From assembly GCA_024196135.1 (NCBI GenBank), contig JAMQCK010001059.1, forward strand, positions 1-12,531: a DNA stretch of 12,531 nucleotides, read 5' to 3'. Positions within the stretch are counted from its first letter, which is position 1. Every line of letters begins with the position of its first letter. The translations under genes and the position numbers were made by a program. Below are positions 9,736 through 12,531 of the stretch, piece by piece. The notes beneath the pieces were generated by a model, which searched no databases, was not told the origin of the DNA, and saw nothing but the letters and a program-made list of their open reading frames with translations. This stretch comes from Pleurotus ostreatus/Saccharomyces cerevisiae fusant (taxonomy: Eukaryota; Opisthokonta).

Positions 9736-11723
9736 ATGCCGCGAACAGGAAGGGACACTATCTTGCTGAATGCCATGGGCGACGTGCAGCCCGATTATCC
9801 CAGTCTTTCGCCAGAGGGGCGAGCCCGGCATTGTCGTCGACTCCTTCATATCATGGAGCACGACAAGCCATTTGCGGATCTTGCCCTCGACCCCGACCTG
9901 CTCGTTGCCAACGGCTTAATACGACTCCCTGTCAACTTGGTTGAGACGATCCCCTGTCGCAACGCATACAACGCTATCCTGACCTATAACCTACTGATCC
10001 ACTTGGTTCACTACGAGGCTAACACCCTGGACAATCCCGATTCTCCCATCTGCCAGGCGGCGTTTCGCGAGTGGCCAAATGTCATGCGATGGGCCGCCTT
10101 CTTCCACCCCAAGTTCAAGAATGTCGCCCCCTTGTATGAAGAGCAAGCCTTGAAGACCATACGCCGATTTTTCTGCACCACCTGCGATATAATCCAGGGA
10201 GATCGTATCGTCCTCGAGACTGGCGACTCGCTAAACCTGGTCCTGGATCTCTGGCTTAACTTCTACGACTACGCGGCGCGCCTTCCTCTCACACCAACAA
10301 CCAAGAAGATGATTGAGGAAGGCGAGTTCGAAAAGAATGATTACAAGCTCCTCGTCGCTGTCTGGCGCTTCTTCCACGACCTTCCGTGCCCCGGGACGAC
10401 GTGGTGGACACATCCCGATGCTGCGCGCGTGTCCGACGGCTTCATTGCGATATGCGGCGGCAAACCTCGCCAACTATATCGCAAGGCTCTGTCGACCCGG
10501 ATTTCTCATTATCTCCTCACCCAAGACCCGATCCCGTGCGACGAGCTCATGGAGACAATCAGCACGGTTGAGGAGGTCATCGGGCTCGTCAATCGCAGGA
10601 CTCCTAGTGTCTCAATTCCGCGGTCTGTCATTCACAGCGTCATCCAAGCATGGAAGGACACTGCCGGCCTTCCCAACGGGGACGACGTTGGAATGGCTTG
10701 CGCTCACCTTTTCACCACAATTCATTCTCGTTGCACATCTGACGCTCGATACCTGGAATGGGGCGTTGGGGCAGGGCTTCTTCCCTTGGTCCTCAACCTC
10801 ATACGCACACGTCCGGAGACGAAGACGGAACATTTCGGCGTGCCGCCGGTTCTCCTGGGCTACCTGCGATACCAGATGGTGCACCGAAATTTTGTGCGCC
10901 TCATGCGATGCCACGGTGGATCGGACATGGAGATTCGGGAAGGCGATTATTCCTATGTCGCGACGTTCATCAACGCTTACCGGGACGCTGTATCCGAGCT
11001 CGACAAGGACTACAAGACTTTGGCAGAGGAGCACCTGATGAAATGCCGCTTTGATTCGGTGAGTTCTAGCATTATCATGCATTCGTGCGACTCTGAAACC
11101 CTATTATGCAGTGCCCTGATGTCTGCGGCGATATACCCTTGAAGAGATGCGAATGTCGAGTGGTCCATTACTGCTCCAGGCGTTGTCAGGCAGCGGACTG
11201 GAAGCGACATCGACAGTACTGCAGGGTCCTTAACAAGAGCATTTGTGCGTCACATTCGTCTCGTACACCCCAAACCTGTACTGACTACCCTCTAGTACCA
11301 GGCTTCTCCGTGCCCTCGTACAGATACGCCATCATCATGTCGAGGAAGATCATTAATCAGGAAAGGGACCTCATCCTGCGCAAGATAAAGGCATGGTACG
11401 ATAAACCAGACTCCGACGTGGTCAGGAGGCAGCTCGTGGTCTTCCTCGACTTTGCCGAGCGCAATCAGGCCCTGCTGACTGGTACGACAATCAGTGAAAT
11501 CACTGACTGCTGCCCGACGATCAAGTTGGCTACGTGGCCCGCGAGGAGCGAGGATATCGAGAAGGGCGGACCGACTCGCGTGGCGGTGACAGCTTACCTG
11601 GCTATTGGGGGACGCGGGCGCTCTCCTGCGCTCAGGTGTGGAGAGTTCGAGCTGATGGAACTGATAACGGGCGAGATATCACTCTCGATCGACTCGCTGG
11701 CGAATTTCCAAGTCAATGTATAG
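9736..11723 (+). CDS. MYND-type zinc-finger protein of unknown function
   Basis: A 627-residue protein from exons 9736-11058, 11112-11244 and 11296-11723 (introns 53 and 51 nt). Residues 1-435 are a helical-looking region rich in Leu and aromatic residues with no domain I recognise. A MYND finger follows at 442-478: Cys442, Cys446, Cys454, Cys456, Cys462, Cys466, His474 and Cys478 are the likely zinc ligands. The second half (YCSRRC, then ADWKRHRQYC) is canonical; the first two pairs have unusual spacing. MYND fingers usually bind proline-rich protein partners. The tail (487-627) is unassigned. The start at 9736 has an in-frame TGA at 9724 just upstream and G at -3. The 1323-nt first exon stands out against the roughly 100-nt exons of its neighbours; such MYND proteins form large, poorly characterised families in Agaricomycetes. 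The protein's role is unknown. Confidence 0.85.
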
Positions 11724-11874
11724 TATCTATAGGTCTTCATCTCTCTCAAATTGTGCAACACTTCGTCCGCGCTAGGAGGCCCCGATGCGGTCTGTTCCCA
11801 GACGAAACCTTCATGACATTGCTACAATAAGTGGTACATACATCGCTGACTTCGCAACACGAGAGAGTGAACTT

Positions 11875-12531
11875 TCATTTCGTGAATACTGTGGCAAGCG
11901 TCAGCAACGAGAAGCAAAGGTCGAGAACAAGGCTCACTTGTTACAACGTCTTCGTCTTGAACGACGTGGTTCAGGCTGACCTTCTGCGCGTGCGGGTTGA
12001 ACTTGCTGGACTTTCCCTGTCAGACCGTCAGTGAAAACTCGCTATATAACTTGAACAAGTACGGACCCTGTACGAGAGATCAGACGCCGAAGGAAACGGT
12101 GTAAGCGTGCAAGGACTGACCAGACTAAGGCATACTTGAAGCTCGGGACGAGTGACCTATGGATACTGTTACAGACAGTCTGCGGATATGATCAGTATAT
12201 GTGGACGATGCAGGAGAAAAGAAGGACCAGACCTCGATAGTGGAGCCCTTATGCAGGCAGACGGGGTCATCGAGATCAGGATGCGCTCCCCGCTTCTTTG
12301 TGTAGATCTTGACCAAACCAAGGTCGTCCCACATGCGCTCGATCAAGTAGTCCAAGCTACGACGAACTTGATTAGCGGTGAAGATTAAGAGGCGAGAGCG
12401 GCGTACTTCAAGTCCATCTCGCAACTGATGACCGCGGTGTGTGGTTCGCGTGCGATCTTGTCTACCTGCTCCAAGCTGATAGAGTCGATCTTGTTGTAGA
12501 CGTCTGAAGGACACGCCGTCAACAAAGTAGC
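11875..12531 (-). CDS. DRG2/Rbg2-type translation-associated GTPase, 3' part
   Basis: C-terminal 123 residues of an Obg-related GTPase of the DRG family, which associates with ribosomes together with a DFRP partner. Exons (minus strand): 12503-12407, 12356-12233, 12179-12121, 12067, 12016-11938, 11888-11875; 12531-12504 is the end of an intron, and the 5' part lies beyond the window. Visible blocks: YNKID (G4 guanine-specificity motif), [14 protein letters not shown] (G5 region), then [18 protein letters not shown] and [21 protein letters not shown] of the TGS domain, ending [15 protein letters not shown]. The ISC...LNLDYL and YTKKRG blocks fit DRG2 better than DRG1. The VW-GK junction requires a one-nucleotide exon (see the separate entry). 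It is convergent with the MYND gene, 151 bp apart. Confidence 0.88.
12067..12067 (-). other. Candidate one-nucleotide microexon in the DRG2-like gene
   Basis: A single G on the minus strand sits between intron A (12120-12068, 53 nt, donor GTCAGT, branch-like CTGAT, acceptor TACAG) and intron B (12066-12017, 50 nt, donor GTCCGT, branch-like CTGAC, acceptor GACAG). Joining TG + G + GGAAAG restores Trp-Gly-Lys at the conserved ALVWG position. Removing 12120-12017 as one intron shifts the frame and stops within about 15 codons. A single intron from the weak donor GTCCTT at 12116 would keep the frame but insert one Ser. Confidence 0.6.

Noticed and set aside
1..12531. Mobile element, defence system or CRISPR array
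   Set aside because: No transposase, reverse transcriptase, long terminal or inverted repeats, or spaced repeats were found; intergenic regions are short and the genes are ordinary eukaryotic ones.

Overview
The window reads as a gene-dense piece of a nuclear chromosome from a filamentous basidiomycete, most likely an Agaricomycete. The evidence is the gene content (GPI-anchored chitin deacetylase, a divergent H2A/H2B pair, a MYND-finger protein, a COP9 subunit), the GC-rich coding bias, and the intron pattern. I could place 36 complete introns, almost all 46-60 nt long, with GT(N)NGT donors, CTRAY-like branch points and CAG/TAG acceptors. The species cannot be named from sequence alone. I see no mobile element, CRISPR array, tRNA or rRNA gene.

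Layout from left to right: (1) the 3' part of a chitin deacetylase gene, + strand, 1-1641, five exons; (2) COP9 signalosome subunit 6, + strand, 2092-3481, nine exons; (3) a metallo-beta-lactamase-fold hydrolase, - strand, 5308-3711, six exons, convergent with CSN6; (4) a secreted M14 zinc carboxypeptidase, - strand, 7209-5498, seven exons; (5) histone H2A, - strand, 8367-7788, four exons; (6) histone H2B, + strand, 8687-9282, four exons, sharing a 319-bp divergent promoter with H2A; (7) a 627-residue MYND-finger protein, + strand, 9736-11723, three exons; (8) the 3' end of a DRG2/Rbg2-type GTPase, - strand, from the right edge down to 11875. All gene models were joined by hand; each keeps one open frame and its length comes out in whole codons.

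The genes do not form one pathway. The only clear functional unit is the H2A/H2B pair, whose shared promoter carries two outward-facing TATA boxes and a perfect 22-bp palindrome almost at its centre. Chitin deacetylase and the carboxypeptidase are both secretory-pathway proteins, but nothing else links them.

The most unusual observation is in the DRG2-like gene. The conserved C-terminal TGS frame is recovered exactly only if two adjacent introns of 53 and 50 nt flank a one-nucleotide exon at 12067. Other points worth checking are the histone-promoter palindrome, a roughly 90-residue Pro/Ser-rich insertion inside the metallo-beta-lactamase fold, atypical zinc-ligand spacing in the MYND finger, a stop-free 51-nt intron in the same gene, and a 76-codon upstream ORF ending five bases before that gene's ATG.
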